From: Microvelia longipes
Lineage: Eukaryota; Arthropoda; Insecta; Hemiptera; Veliidae
Assembly: GCA_018340805.1 (NCBI GenBank)
Contig: JACMZG010000008.1
Span: 24,455,257-24,519,256, forward strand
DNA: 64,000 nt
Direction of reading: 5' to 3'
The position numbers and the translations under genes are program-made. Positions 36,774-49,469 of this stretch are shown piece after piece. The notes under the pieces are model-generated. The model ran no database searches. It was not told where the DNA came from and saw nothing but the letters and a program-made list of their open reading frames with translations. Numbering within the stretch: position 1 is the first letter of the stretch; every line of letters begins with the position of its first letter.

Positions 36774-37200
36774 ATACAGGGCGTTTCATATAAAGTGTCT
36801 ATAGAGCTCCTCAAGGGGAACAAAAAATGTTCCATAATATAACCCCGAGGTCAAATTTAATATTTTTCAAAAACATTTTACCTCGCATCATAAAATTGTT
36901 AATAGCTTTTAAACTGTTCAAGCTATTAAAGCTGAGTTGATTAACTAAAGGACGTACTTATTAACTATGTCAAATATTTTAGAACTACTGCCAAACAATT
37001 TTCAGGAAAAATGATTTTTTTCAAAAAAAATTAAGTTTATGGAATTTGTATGGTAGGGCAATAGAGGAAGTAAGCGTGAGCAAAATTTTAGCCAAAAACG
37101 GAAAAAACTGCTCTATTATTGCCCTTTGAGAAAATTCAAACTTTATCATACATTCAATAGTCAAAATTGTAAGCTATTCTTGCTATAAGTTGGAAAACTT
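36774..37200 (+). repeat. Possible transposon fragment beginning ACAGGGCGTTTCATATAAAG
   Basis: Directly after the TC/TA tract comes ACAGGGCGTTTCATATAAAG. ACAGGGTGTTTC-like starts are frequent at ends of insect DNA elements. The following 400 bp include GTAGGGCAATAGAGG and a partial inverse ATTATTGCCCTTTGAG, hinting at internal symmetry. No right end or ORF was recognised, so this is tentative. Confidence 0.3.
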
Positions 37201-37289
37201 ATTATTTTTGGCATTTCAGCATATTTCTTGAAGATTAATTAAATAGTACATAATAATTAAACGGCTCTAAAACTGGGGAAAGAGTGGTT

Positions 37290-37299
37290 ATATATATAA

Positions 37300-37381
<82 letters not shown>

Positions 37382-37387
37382 GTGTGT
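37290..37387. repeat. Compound (TA)n-(TG)n microsatellite
   Basis: TA tract passing into about 17 TG units near 37351. Confidence 0.95.
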
Positions 37388-38427
37388 ATGCGTGTAAATA
37401 ATTTCAGTTTTTTGAAATAATTGCAATTTAATCCAATCGCTGAAAAAGGTTAATTTTAGCTCGAGTTTACTAAACAGGAGGAAGTTCACTGCTGTAAACC
37501 CAGAGGAGTCAAGTTGATATTGCCACGGCCCATTTCGTTGTCTAGCACTACGCTTTTATCATTTAATATAGATTTGATGGCTATAATGGGGGCGTATCGA
37601 TTTTTACACGACATATTATTTCAGAATAGTATGTTTATTGCATAACTATTAAATATGTTTTGTTGTGTTGCTTGTAGGACTGCAAGAGTAGTTAGAGCAA
37701 TTCACATAATCTTATAAATATAACATTTTAAATACGTTTTCAGAGTCATGTAGAAGAATATAATGAATACATACTTTTAGAGTTAAGAGTGCATTTTATA
37801 TTTTCTCAACTTTTATGCTTATCTAGACCCTGCCAACATTATAAATTAAGAAAAAAACAAACTTAAAGAAAAAATATAGAAATAAGGATTCATGCATTTT
37901 TAAAGTACATCCTTTCTCGCTCTGCCCTTAATGTTTAAAAAAAAGTTTCCATTTTTACAAAATTTTTATCCTATTTCCTTCTAGAATATTTATAAAGTAA
38001 GACTTTTTAAAAAGCAGAAAGGAACAAAATTATATAAATATTAAATTAATTTTAATCAAAATATACTATGATTTAACGCACCCTTTTTCTCAAAAGAAAA
38101 GGAGGGGAAAAAGTAAATAAATAAGAAATGACGCCTGTAACGAGGTCAGATATGAATAAATATGAGAACTTAACAAGTATAATTTAGGTATCATCTACAG
38201 TAAAAACTGAGCAATTAAGATAACAAAGTTAATTGCTTAAATTGTTCTATAAGCTTTTCAAGTATTTCCTAATACTACCTACAAGTGAGACTTATTTACA
38301 TAGACATTTTAATAGTTTAAAACAATTTTTAAAATTTAATAATAAAAAATAATAAGAAAAGAAAGTTAATAATAAGAAAACTAATTAGTAAATAAATAAT
38401 AATGATACCTCACTCCAATATCTTTAA

Positions 38428-38724
<297 letters not shown>

Positions 38725-38801
<77 letters not shown>

Positions 38802-38814
38802 ATATATATATATT
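38725..38814. repeat. TA microsatellite
   Basis: (TA)n, two phase shifts; right boundary of the CCGAAACGTCGG-bearing segment. Confidence 0.95.
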
Positions 38815-40540
38815 GTATTCCTGATTCCTGTGAAATTATTAGCGGCGTTATATGGTCTCTAGTTTAAAAATTTAAATAATCTGATATGTAAACAACTAAC
38901 AATAGGTGAGCTAAAGAAAGATTTCGCATCGCATAGCTTATAATAAAGAATAGATACAACAATAATAAGCATATCAATTTTGATTACAATTTTAACTTAA
39001 ACATTAGTGGAAGTTAAACTTAATTAATGCAAATTGTGCATTTTAAGTCTATGGTTGAAACATTAGTTTTACTTGGTGCCATTTAATATTTTAAAGAGTC
39101 ACTCTAGGAGTGATCAAATTGATTTGATTGGTAGTTGGTAATGAATAATTTAAACAAATGTTAAACCTCATTAAATTATTTAAACAAATGTTAAACCTCA
39201 TTAAATTACTTACATTTTTATGATATGATCTTTATTAGTTAGGCAACCAAGAATTTAATGATTAGGTAAAATACAAATTGCATTCTTTAAAATTATTGCT
39301 GTTAAATTTCAATTGTTTTAAGAAGAAAATGTATAATCAACACCCAGACCTGAAGATAGATTTTGTGATAAGGACTTTTTTGCATAGTTACAGCAGAAGG
39401 TTTACGTGACAAACAAACAGACTACTGAAGACGTCTTTAAACAGCTTGAAACGAATGATTTTAGTAAATAATTGGTATTAGATTATCATGGACAATACTA
39501 TGCTTTTTCCATATCTAGAGTTGTGGAGGAAAAATTAAAAATAACGTAACCTGGAACCAAAATAAAGTACTCACGACTGTTGTCAAGAAAGCAGGAAAGG
39601 CAATTTACTGCAAGAATAACTAGAGTTAAGGAATCATCATGACAAGGGGATGCACATCAATCGATATTTTGGCCCGATTGGCTGGAATTAAATTTTCTTT
39701 GCAGAATTGAGGAAGGAAGTAGGGAGAAAAGAAGTCTTCCCTTAGAGTATATATTGTAGTGGAAGGGACCGAGGACACCTACAGGTCCTACTTGCAGAAA
39801 AAGGGATCTTATAGAACCCCAGCTACTTCTTCATTAGTTTACTTTGGTCCTCATCGCAAGTAGTCAATCCTAGGGGCAGCTCCCTTTTCATCCACATTGC
39901 ATATTTAAATTGATTCCACTCTTTTATGCCATCAAGAAGCTAATTTAAAAACGATTCAAGGGGCTCCTGAGATAATCCCACTTTACATATCAAATAGTTA
40001 TTTCAGTAAAGCAATCGAACAGATCGAAAAAGAGGAAAAATGAATTTTTTTAAGTTTATAGAACTTAAAAAATGGAGTAATTCATAAGAAATTTGTTTTT
40101 CTCGTTCCAAGATCCATTAAAAGGTTTTCTTAATTGCTACAGAAATGGTAAAATTAATAATGTAGGACAAACTTAGCATATTCTGTTAAACATCTCTTTA
40201 AAAGATCTTCAACGTCTTTTGTTTTTCAGCGTCTAAAATGATTCCGGATGGAAAAGATGGATCAAATTAAGGGAAACCTGAAGTTGAGTCCTGAAATTGA
40301 AAATGTAAAGGAAATGCTAGGGATTTGTGAAAATGGGAAATGAATGATTTATAAGGGACCTGACACCCAAAATACAGATTTCTCTCCTTTTATTCTAAAA
40401 CGAGAAGATAACAGTTCCTACGAGTTGACTGACAAATCAATAAAGAATTTATAACAAGAAAGACCATAATCAATTAAACCTGAGAATATATTATATTAAA
40501 ACTCTTGAAATTGAAGAAGATCAAAATTATTAACATTGAT
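38815..40540. other. AT-rich DNA with unrecognised GC-richer stretch
   Basis: The stretch 39640-39910 is richer in GC and purines and may be an old transposon interior. No frame is open for long and no motif is recognised. The 30-bp duplication at 39151 is listed separately. Confidence 0.4.
39151..39210 (+). repeat. 30-bp tandem duplication
   Basis: TAAACAAATGTTAAACCTCA plus TTAAATTA occurs twice, head to tail, with no internal difference in the first 28 bases. It is a recent local duplication. Confidence 0.9.
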
Positions 40541-40554
40541 ATTTCTTTTTGTTA

Positions 40555-40796
40555 GAACGCCTCCGTGGCCGAGGTCGTTAAGGCGTTAGTCTTAACACTG
40601 ACCTTTGACACCTACGGAGGTCTGGGGTTCGCATCCCAGGTTATGCTCTCAGTTTATAGAAGATTATAGTTTAGATAAATTACCGCCAGCTTTAGAATAC
40701 ACTTTGAGCGTAACGTTTGCTACTACCACCCGAGGTGGTTCCCGCAGGGGTTATCCCTGACGAGCCGCAAGGCTCTAAACGGGCATTATTATTATT
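40555..40796 (+). mobile_element. tRNA-derived SINE, copy 2, with perfect 14-bp target-site duplication
   Basis: The head GCCTCCGTGGCCGAGGTCGT carries an A box and GGTCTGGGGTTCGCATCCCA carries a B box. The first 90 bases read like a type II tRNA (Leu/Ser-like) with degenerate anticodon arm. The non-tRNA body shares the CCCGAGGTGGTTCCCGCAGG core with the copy at 14541 and ends CTAAACGGGC followed by an (ATT)n tail. The element is flanked by ATTTCTTTTTGTTA at 40541-40554 and again at 40797-40810, a perfect 14-bp duplication. That length, with an ATT tail, is what LINE-driven target-primed reverse transcription leaves. The intact duplication suggests a fairly recent insertion. Confidence 0.92.
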
Positions 40797-41034
40797 ATTT
40801 CTTTTTGTTAATAAAGGTTATTTTGACAATAAATTTTGGCAATTTTGTGATAAATTGTTTAATTTTTATTTAATATTTATAGTTTTGTTTTATTAAGATA
40901 AGTTTGTAGTTCAGTATAAAATAAAGCGAAAATGCGCAGATAACATATGAATATTCTGGTGGGAAAAATAAATATCTTTCTCTCAACATAAAAAGAGGGT
41001 ACGGAGTACCTCCCATCTTTTTCTCATCATATAG

Positions 41035-42290
41035 GATTCGGACGGATTCGTTGAGCGCGACTGGTCGACAACGCGACCGTTCATTTCACCTAAAAAAAAT
41101 GGTTTTAACGCGACTGGACGTTTGCGCTACATTAGCTAAGATGTACAGTCGCGTAGACGTCCATTTCTGTAAAAAGCCTATAATCATGTCGAATCAAATA
41201 TGGTCGACTTCGCTAAATTGAAGTAACATTTAAGAATGTGTGTTTACGCGAATGGTCGTTTAAGCGATTTTTTAATTTTATAAATATTGTAGCGAAAACG
41301 CCCAGTTATTACAGTGTAAAGCTCTCGTCCAAACTTGAAAGAAGAAATAAATTAAGTACTATATAATAATAACCCAGGTTTAATCACACAAATATCAATC
41401 ACAAAAATCACGTTTATTATTCGGAATTCTTAAATCTTTTAAACGGATTGTTTTATTAATTCCCGTTCGAATTGTAAGATTCTTCATGCTAGTATGTATA
41501 AAATAAATAAGTAAATATTATTTTTCTGTGTCAGGTTCAGTCAACTTAAAGCATTTAAACTAATTTACTCACTTCAGATATATCCATTAGATTTATTTCA
41601 AAACGAAAATATTAATGTGATATGAAAATGAAGTGTCAGCGGTTGATACAGTTTTGTGTATATTAATCTACGGATCTTATAAAATACGATAGTTAAATAA
41701 ACTGAAGAACCTTGCTGAGGAAATCCAGTCGGCTTCGCTAGAACAAGCTTAACAACAACAAGTTAAACAACAATGTTCAACTATAGTAGAATAGAATCAA
41801 CTGGTGACTTTACTCGTTTATTTTTGGCTGCTAAAATAAGTTCCAGTGTCTACTCCTAATATAATAATGTATAATGTAAATATTCTATTACTCTCAGAAC
41901 AAAACATAAATAAAACCCGCATTTAAGTTTTGTGATGGAACCTGGGTTTATAGTAAACGTGTAGCGCAAATGCACATACATGTCCATTGAGAGTAGCGTA
42001 AACGTCCATTCTTGATTTTAGCGTAAATGAACTTTACTCTCATTACAGAGTTGGACGTCTACGCTACGGGATGTTAACGCGAAAGAGCGTTCTAGCGACA
42101 ATATCAAAAAGTCTTAAAAGGTCGTCTTCGCGACTGGCATCTTAGCTACATTTTTGTAGCTTTGGTCTACAGTCGCGGAGACGACCATTAGCGTAAATGA
42201 CCAATCGCGTTAATACTCTTTCTTGTTGTAGCTAGAATGTACAGTCGCGTTGCTGTACAGTAGCGATAAACGCCTACACTCTAGGATTCG
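41035..42290. mobile_element. Unrecognised TIR element with clustered CpG-rich motifs at both ends
   Basis: Two clusters of CpG-rich motifs (about 41040-41310 and 41950-42285) flank an AT-rich centre. The recurring motif is close to TGGACGTCTACGCGACTGTA, with variants TGGTCGTCTCCGCGACTGTA, TGGACGTTTACGCTAC and TGGGCGTTTTCGCTAC, on both strands. The two ends align in inverse: TTAGCTAAGATGTACAGTCG on the left against TAGCTAAGATGCCAGTCGCG in the complement of the right, and further in, ACCCAGGTTTAATCACA against ACCCAGGTTCCATCACA. Long degenerate inverted repeats with subterminal motif arrays suggest transposase binding sites. There is no ORF. Confidence 0.6.
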
Positions 42291-42560
42291 CTTCGTTCAG
42301 TTTTACTACTTTGAGCTCGCTTCGCTTCGTCCTCTGAATAAGGAAATCACCTAATTTATAATGTAGAATGTCTTCGGACTCTCTTCGCTCGTCCTCGAAC
42401 AGTTAACACAATCGTCTAATTCCCAGCGGTCATGTCATTCGATAAAAATGATGACTACCTGAGAACGAGATGAAACTTTTATTGGTCTTATATATGACTA
42501 CTTGCGTGGAAAATTTCAAATAGTCCAAAACATTTTTTCGCGCTTAATGAATTTTTGAAA
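42282..42560 (+). repeat. Repeat family R1, internal-part copy beside the CpG-motif element
   Basis: GATTCGCTTCGTTCAG, GAGCTCGCTTCGCTTCGTCC and GGACTCTCTTCGCTCGTCCT are followed by GAGATGAAACTTTTATTGGT and TCTTATATATGACTACTTGC, the family order. A header-like GGGTACGGAGTACCTCC stands 1.3 kb upstream at about 40998, on the other side of the CpG-motif element. That element may therefore sit inside an R1 copy. Confidence 0.55.
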
Positions 42561-42959
42561 TTTTTGCTTGAGTTTTTTGCTGAATGACAGTTAATTACAT
42601 TCATAAAAATGTATTTTTAAAATAGCGCAACAAAACATTAGGATTGATTATTGTACTAAGTTTCTCTCTAGTGTAAGCACTCTGGAAGCTACGATAATAA
42701 GAGTCACATATACATATACATATTAATAAAACAACTCTGAAGATCTTAAAAGCATTATATTTGGCTATTATATCTACGGATCACTACTGATAAGCACCGT
42801 ATACATCTTTATACTCATACATACATCTTTATACATAATGATATTCATCTTTGCTACGAAAGCTTATCAAATATAATACAGTGCAAAAACTTACGAGGTA
42901 TCCCGTTCCCGATTTTTGATAACTTAAACAAAGTTTTGAGTATATAATTATAAGTATTG

Positions 42960-43470
42960 CACTAATGAATATATATGTTCACCCATAAAGTTTAACCAAA
43001 AGAAATATTGCCATCAATTTTGTTTGCTCGTACTGAATGATGTACGCAATTAAGTTTTATGTCATATGTTGGGAAACAGAATTTCAAAAATGATTGCTTG
43101 TCAACGTTTATAAATTCTCAAATCAATATTTTTAAAACGGCAACCGATATTAAAATGAAATTTGGTAGATCGAGATGATACTTAAAGACGATGTACGTTT
43201 GATACTTTTGGTACCAATGTTTTTATGAATCAGAAAATAGAATAACATGATATAAAACTATTATCTTCTGAACCGTACAACTAGACCTTAAGTCTTTTTT
43301 TTGTGACGAGTTTAACTATTTATCGTTCAACACAGATGGAGTTTTGTGTGATACAGAAAAGCTCACACACACAGACCGACAGACAGCATGATAAAAACCT
43401 CTCAAAAAACTGCCTAAACTTTTTCAAGATCAAATATGGGTTTTGGGTTTTAAAGGTGATCAAAATACTT
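42960..43470 (+). repeat. Probable interspersed repeat with CAGACCGACAGACAG motif
   Basis: The stretch contains AAAATGAAATTTGGTAGATC and CACACACACAGACCGACAGA followed by CAGCATGATAAAA. Strings of this kind are common near the ends of arthropod interspersed repeats, and a related ACATATACAGACCGACAAC lies at about 26001. Boundaries and class cannot be set by eye. Confidence 0.35.
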
Positions 43471-44554
43471 TTTAGATATTAAAAGAAATGCAACATAAGT
43501 GTGATTTTACAGCTGTAGAAATTAATTTTGACAGTTGTAAAATTTTCTAAAGCCAAATTTCTGAATAAATTAAATCGCAATTTACAGCCGAGTCCTAAAG
43601 AGTTTGAGAATTCAATACTAAATGTATTAAGCTAAAACAATGCAATGCTAATTTGGCATTAGGATGATACATGTATAGTAAATAATACAACTGATCTGTT
43701 ATAATAATACTGTTATATCATTAGCAAAAGACATGCTTTAACTTGAGTAATGTAAACAAGAATGTACGTCGAAAGATTTCTTCATTCAATATTTTGAAAC
43801 AAGACCAAGATTACTCGAGCTTAGTAAATAATAAGAAGATTAGGCGAGTTAAACAAAAGAGCAATATTTTCTCTCTTAAAAGTATCTCAATTAAATGACA
43901 ACCAAAAGACACATCTTTGTTCTCGTCACAGAGAGATAACAGAAACGAGTTTCGAACAAGAGAGTCTTGGAGGAGTCTTGATAATAAGGCTTTCGAGTCT
44001 TAATGCTAAGGAGATAACGATCAAGAAGTTGGGAATTCAGAGGGTTCATGTTATTGTTAGAAACTTCACTCATATTCAGTCAAAAAGGATAATATTAGTC
44101 TAAGACTTGAAAATGATGAGAGAAAAGACACCTGACCATGTTAAGGATCAATATGAGATGCTGCAGATAATTAGGCATCTGTGAAAAGCCTTTTTATGAT
44201 AAAGGGAGAGAATTGAATAGGAAACCATCTTATGGGAATAATAGCATAGGGAATATTACTCTTATCTCTACCTGGGAGGAGCATCTTTACTGCTTCTATA
44301 CATGAAACAACTAGAAGCAATCCACAGCATAACCACTAGGGGGTTGTACACATTAAATAAAAATTCATGATTTTACCCCCCTTTATGTCTAATGCATCAC
44401 AATGAAAATTCGTTTCCGATCCATTAAATTTCCCATTTTAGGTAATAAATTTAATGAAAAAATTGAACTCTTTTATTTCAAATGGAATTAAGGATGATGA
44501 AATTAGACAATGGCTCCAATGTCATATGATCCTCATTTTATCCTACTCCCACCA

Positions 44555-44738
44555 ATCCTATATTTTATCATTATCGATTCTCCATCGATAATCCTATATT
44601 TTCATTATCGATTTCTCCAATCCTATATTTATCATTATCGATTTCTCCCAATCCTATATTTATCCACACCTCCCCTAATTTATCTTATCGATTTCTCAAT
44701 CCTTATTTCATATCGATTTCTCCCATCCTATTTCTTCC
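44555..44738 (+). repeat. About 30-bp minisatellite with TTATCGATTTCTCC units
   Basis: Units of the form AATCCTATATTTATCATTAT plus CGATTTCTCC recur about six times with length changes. The ORF crossing it is only a periodic translation of the repeat. It lies about 1 kb downstream (in gene direction) of the navigator exon. Confidence 0.85.
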
Positions 44739-45770
44739 ACACAATCCTTATTAATTGGTAAGATACATTATCCAACTTCTTTTATTTGTTTCCATCTTAT
44801 CAACTATTTTTCTAATTAAAGTTGAAATATGAGTGAACCACTGACACCATTTACATAAAGATGGTAATGCCAAAATAGTTAAAAGAACATTATGCAAGAA
44901 ATAGTGGTGTAAATTAGATGTCTAGACAACGCTTTGTTTCCACACATTTATTCATATTACCATATCTCAGTAAATTACTTATAAGAATAAGTGGCCTGGC
45001 CGAGTCAACATAAGCATGATTTTTAAACACCGATTTACGACAAACTATAAATATGTTGCAAAGAAAGATATTAATCAAGTAACACTTTAACAAGGTTTCG
45101 TAATAAGTTAGGGAAAAATATTCGTTTCAGATGAGAATACAGAAAAATGCGTGATTAAAGAAGACCACAAACACTATACATTACTTAAAATTATTCCCCT
45201 CTTGGGGCAATTAGGAGCACATTATTTAAAACTACAGTATTTTTTTTAAAGTAAATACACAGTCGAAAACTTTTAAAAGTTACCCAACGTCAGCATTTGA
45301 GGGTTTGGAACCAAAGCCGTTTTGTTAGTAATAATTTTAAGTTGTTCTTTGTCAAATTGCAGATTTGTTTATCATAATAGCGTAATCAATTATTAAGACC
45401 TTGCCTAAAAGGGCAATTCTTGTTTTAGGTAAGATGATATATAGCTTAAATTAAATTTTTGTAAAGATCCATAAGTGTTATAAGTGCGTTCAGAAACACT
45501 TACTAGTTGGCACCAGACAAAACTTTTTTTTATCACTTTTGGTTAAAAAAAGTATTAAAGATCCGCCGACATCCGACTTCTTTTCTATAGTTTATAAAAA
45601 TGGATAATTCGTTGGCTTTAAAAAACAACTAAAGTATTTTGGTTGTGAAATTTGGTTGATTTCAGATGATTGTCTGAGCAGACGGCTCTCGGCGTCAACC
45701 AGAAAGTGCATTTGAACATTCCTTTTAGAACGTTATTCACCACCATAATAATTGAAAATGTGTAGCTCAC

Positions 45771-45961
45771 CTTGATTGAATCATGTTGTGCTTAGCTTGC
45801 TGAAGATGACGTTGTTTAGTTATTTGTTTATATTTAGATAAAGCAAAGAACAGAGCTAATATGGCTCTGAGGCTTCCTTCCCTAAGCTCTTTAACGGTTA
45901 CTCCATCCAAGCAGACACCAAGTTCTTCCAGCACGTTAAGACATCCACTGATGTTCTCAAC
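45771..45961 (-). CDS. sick: Internal exon of a neuron navigator (NAV / UNC-53 / sickie) homologue, end of calponin-homology domain
   Basis: Read on the minus strand, this 191-nt block opens after a pyrimidine-rich tract ending in CTGTTGACAG and closes at AAG followed by the donor GTGAGC. The frame starting at its first base is open for 63 codons plus two bases, so the next intron is phase 2. The translation begins VENISGCLNVLEELGVCLDG and contains LRAILALFFALSKYKQ, followed by a Gln/Lys-rich tail. Navigators share this pattern at the end of their N-terminal CH domain: an ENI..CL..L...G segment, then an LKAIL.LFF.LS.YKQ helix and a Gln-rich stretch. Navigators are cytoskeleton-associated proteins that act in axon guidance and cell migration. 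The first half of the CH domain (expected DWANHYL-type motif) must lie on another exon at a higher coordinate; I did not find it. Other CH proteins such as parvins or actinins are less likely because the LFFxLSxYKQ signature is typical of navigators. The Drosophila symbol is used by analogy. Confidence 0.87.
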
Positions 45962-46428
45962 CTGTCAACAGAAAATTAAACTATTAAAATTTTAAAGAAC
46001 ATTCATAACAACAATTGTTAATTATTAAAGGATGAAGATTAAGGGTTTCACGTAAATAGGAATGTAAAATTTACTTAAACAGAAAAATCTTTTGGTTTTT
46101 TCTTAAGTATCTTTAAGATAAAATTTATATTATATTGAGTTTTAAGATCTTGAAAGTCAAGGGTATTTAAAAATTATACGATTTTAAACATGAGCGTTAA
46201 GTAGCTCTTCCACTTTAAGGCATTAAAGCGGGTAAATTGGGCGGAATTAAAAGTAGAAAAGAAGTGCTGTCATGTAGTTTTGACATTTAGCTGGGAAACC
46301 CGATATATTATCCTGTTTTAAACCCATTTCGATTCTATGCTATGAGATCTACAGGCAACATTAAAAAATAATTTTTTTTAGCCCTAATTTTATTTTATGC
46401 CCTATGATGTTACAACTAGGAATGGTAG

Positions 46429-46432
<4 letters not shown>

Positions 46433-46481
<49 letters not shown>

Positions 46482-46498
46482 ATTATATTATATATATA
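46433..46498. repeat. TA microsatellite near the navigator exon
   Basis: (TA)n about 470 bp upstream of the navigator exon in gene direction, followed by a CCCACTCCTACC and CTCATTTTTTCTTAGAAAAG module. Confidence 0.95.
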
Positions 46499-46676
46499 GT
46501 GAGTCCTCCCTATTCCCACTCCTACCCTGTCCTCATAAACTCATTTTTTCTTAGAAAAGTCGCATAAAGAAGAGAGATTTCATATTTTGCTTTGAACCGA
46601 AAATAAGTTCATTTTAAACTTTTTAACGTTAATTTTAGCAGAAATATCTTAAACTTTGCTTTTTAGCTATTTCCTC

Positions 46677-46706
46677 TTTGTAGGCTCTAAGTTCAGAGCC
46701 TACAAA
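46677..46706. other. Perfect 12-bp stem-loop in navigator intron
   Basis: TTTGTAGGCTCT, a 6-nt loop AAGTTC, and AGAGCCTACAAA. It lies about 0.7 kb upstream of the navigator exon and is followed by an A-rich run. It may be a hairpin-type footprint of a mobile element; no function can be read. Confidence 0.7.
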
Positions 46707-47446
46707 AAACAAAAAAAAAATAAAATAAAATCTAAAATTTGATAATAATCGAGTTAACTTTACTCACAGTTATTTCGTTTATAATTAAACTAAAAAAGTA
46801 AAGAGAAATTCTCTAAGTCTACGTAAATAGTTAAAGTAAATTTGCCAACGAATAAAGTTATAACAAAAATTAACGATAAAACCTTCCCATTTGTCATTTC
46901 GGCACTTTGTATCTAAAGGGTATAAACAAAGTAAAGACATAGGGCGGTGAATTCTAGCATTATGATTAATGGATGAAGATAGTCACATCTCATCAAGGCA
47001 GGGTGCTGATAGCCAGGCGGGGTCGCAATTTTCTGTCTAAAGTCTAACCCATACCTTTAACCTTTTGACCTCAAGAAATACGATGATATCTTCATAAGAC
47101 TTCATTTATCTTCAAAATGCCTCTCGGTTTTGTTTTTAAGATGTTTTTTAAGATTTTTGTTAGTCAAGTTGCAGCTTGGGTTTAACTATGAGAAATAATT
47201 TAAGTTCTCCATTTAAACATTTAGGCAAAAAATCGCCTCAAACAGTTTAAAATATTTTGTGGTATCGTGTTAATTTTAATATTTTTAAGCTGACAAATGC
47301 AAATATTAGGAGGGGAAGTTTATTGGAAAATGGGAATTATTTTGTTGTAAAAATAGTAAAATGTCAGTGTACAACTACGGTTTAACGAATTTTCAGAGAA
47401 AAATGAGCTTATGAGATGGGAGTGGGAAAAGATGATTGTGGTTTAT

Positions 47447-47575
<129 letters not shown>

Positions 47576-49007
47576 GTTCGCCTTGAAGGATTCAAGAATG
47601 ATTTGAAAGAAAACGTGAAAACAGAGGTCGCTTGGAACATGGTTAACAAGCAATAAAAAGACGTATAAACGCAGAAAATGAATTTCAGAGAGAGATAGAG
47701 AGGAACCACTTGTTAACACCCAATAAGACGTAAAACTCGCCTCTTTTTTAAATAATTTCCTAACTTGTGTATATAACTCCATGTGTTGTTAATAAATTTT
47801 GTATAACTCCAAGTGCCGCCGAAGCAAATAAAACAAACACCGTCTGGACCAGGATACAAACTCTAGGATGATCAGGCATTGTTGTTAACCTAAAAGCTAT
47901 AAAATGGAAACATAACTTAAAAAAAGGATAACATTTTGAAACATTAACACAAAATTTAAAATTTTTACAAAGGAGGTTCTTGAAGACAAAGAGGGTCCTA
48001 CATTATTTTAATGAGTACCAATCAATAAACAGCAGATGCGCTAAGGTAATTTCTTACTTCTATATAAGTAAAAGACAAAATAAAGAAATAATATTACGTA
48101 ATCAAAAGAAATTGGCAACTAGTCAACTCTGTGTGCAATTAATATTGTCGTAGACGAATAGGCCATTAATCATTTTGTCACCATCTTAGACTGTCTAAAT
48201 ATGTCCTCTGGCATCTTTGATTCGGAAAAAATAACTATTTCCAGCTGCTTGTAAAGCTAACATTGAAGCTATAAATATTATTAGACATTTATGCTCTTTA
48301 TAAAGATACCAAAGCGGGTACAGGCTATCTCGATACATTTCCTTACAATTCATACTCGCACTCCTCGACGTTAAAATTAAATATTGTATCAAGTATAGGG
48401 ATATAAAACTTCGGACTCGCTTCACTCGTCCTCAGAATTATTATGCAAGGGTGATGGAACTTAAGGTTAAATTAAAGCTTTGAAAAATATTTCATTAGAG
48501 GGCCATTCAATAACGTAAAATTGATTGACATCAATTCAACGTCCCGAATTGTACATTAGTAATATGCTCACTTATACATTTTTTCCCAACTTTTTTTAAT
48601 TTTCCTCATTTATACCGTAGGTATATAAGAAATGTATTGTGTTTGCAAAATATATTCGAAACAAGGTTGTCACCGGAATCCGTTTCAGATGTTTTTAAGG
48701 CCTCCTAAATGGTTTTCACATACATGTAAAATTAACATTTTACACATAAATTAACATTTTTATGTATTTTGACAATTAACTTTGTACAATGAATTGTATT
48801 TGTTAAATAAAGCTTATTTTATTTTTATTTATTTATTTTATGTTTGTCTATGTGTGTGGGTTGTCTGGGATCATAATAGCTTCCAAACCATATTATCCAT
48901 TTATTTATTTATTTATTAATTAATTATAGTAATTTATTCAAAACATTGTAAAGGAAATAATATTTTTAGTATTTTTTTTTAATTAAACACGTTATCTTTC
49001 TTTCTAT

Positions 49008-49034
49008 CTCTCTCTCTCTATATATTTATATATA

Positions 49035-49096
<62 letters not shown>

Positions 49097-49099
49097 ATA

Positions 49100-49179
<80 letters not shown>

Positions 49180-49192
49180 ATATATATATATT
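49008..49192. repeat. (CT)n-(TA)n microsatellite
   Basis: A short CTCTCT run enters a TA tract of about 170 bp with TTTA and ATTATA interruptions. Confidence 0.95.
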
Positions 49193-49350
49193 CAAACTAC
49201 AAACCGGTCTAGTATTCGGTTTAAGATGCCCTGCCATCTTAAATAATTTATTAAATGAATTAGCTATGGTAGTAACGTGAAGATGGAGGGCAACCACTTG
49301 TTCAAGTCTTAGATGAAACATACTGCTAACATGCGATATAAGTCTAATAT

Positions 49351-49469
49351 ACAGCAAAAAGTATAAGATAAAAGCATAATAAACCGCAAAATGTATAAGA
49401 TAAAAGCATAATAAACCGCAAAAAGTATAAGATAAAAGTATACTATACTGCAAAAAATAAAATAAGACC
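49351..49469 (+). repeat. 32-bp minisatellite, three units and a partial
   Basis: The unit ACCGCAAAAAGTATAAGATA plus AAAGCATAATAA starts at 49351, 49383 and 49415, with a decayed fourth from 49447. Units differ at few sites. Confidence 0.88.

Noticed and set aside
40559..40650. Functional Leu/Ser tRNA gene
   Set aside because: Anticodon arm and acceptor pairing are degenerate, and the sequence continues into a SINE body with tail and target duplication.
48195..48425. 76-codon minus-strand ORF with a fairly protein-like composition
   Set aside because: No family recognised, no splice context, and it begins inside an R1 repeat fragment; left as a chance ORF.
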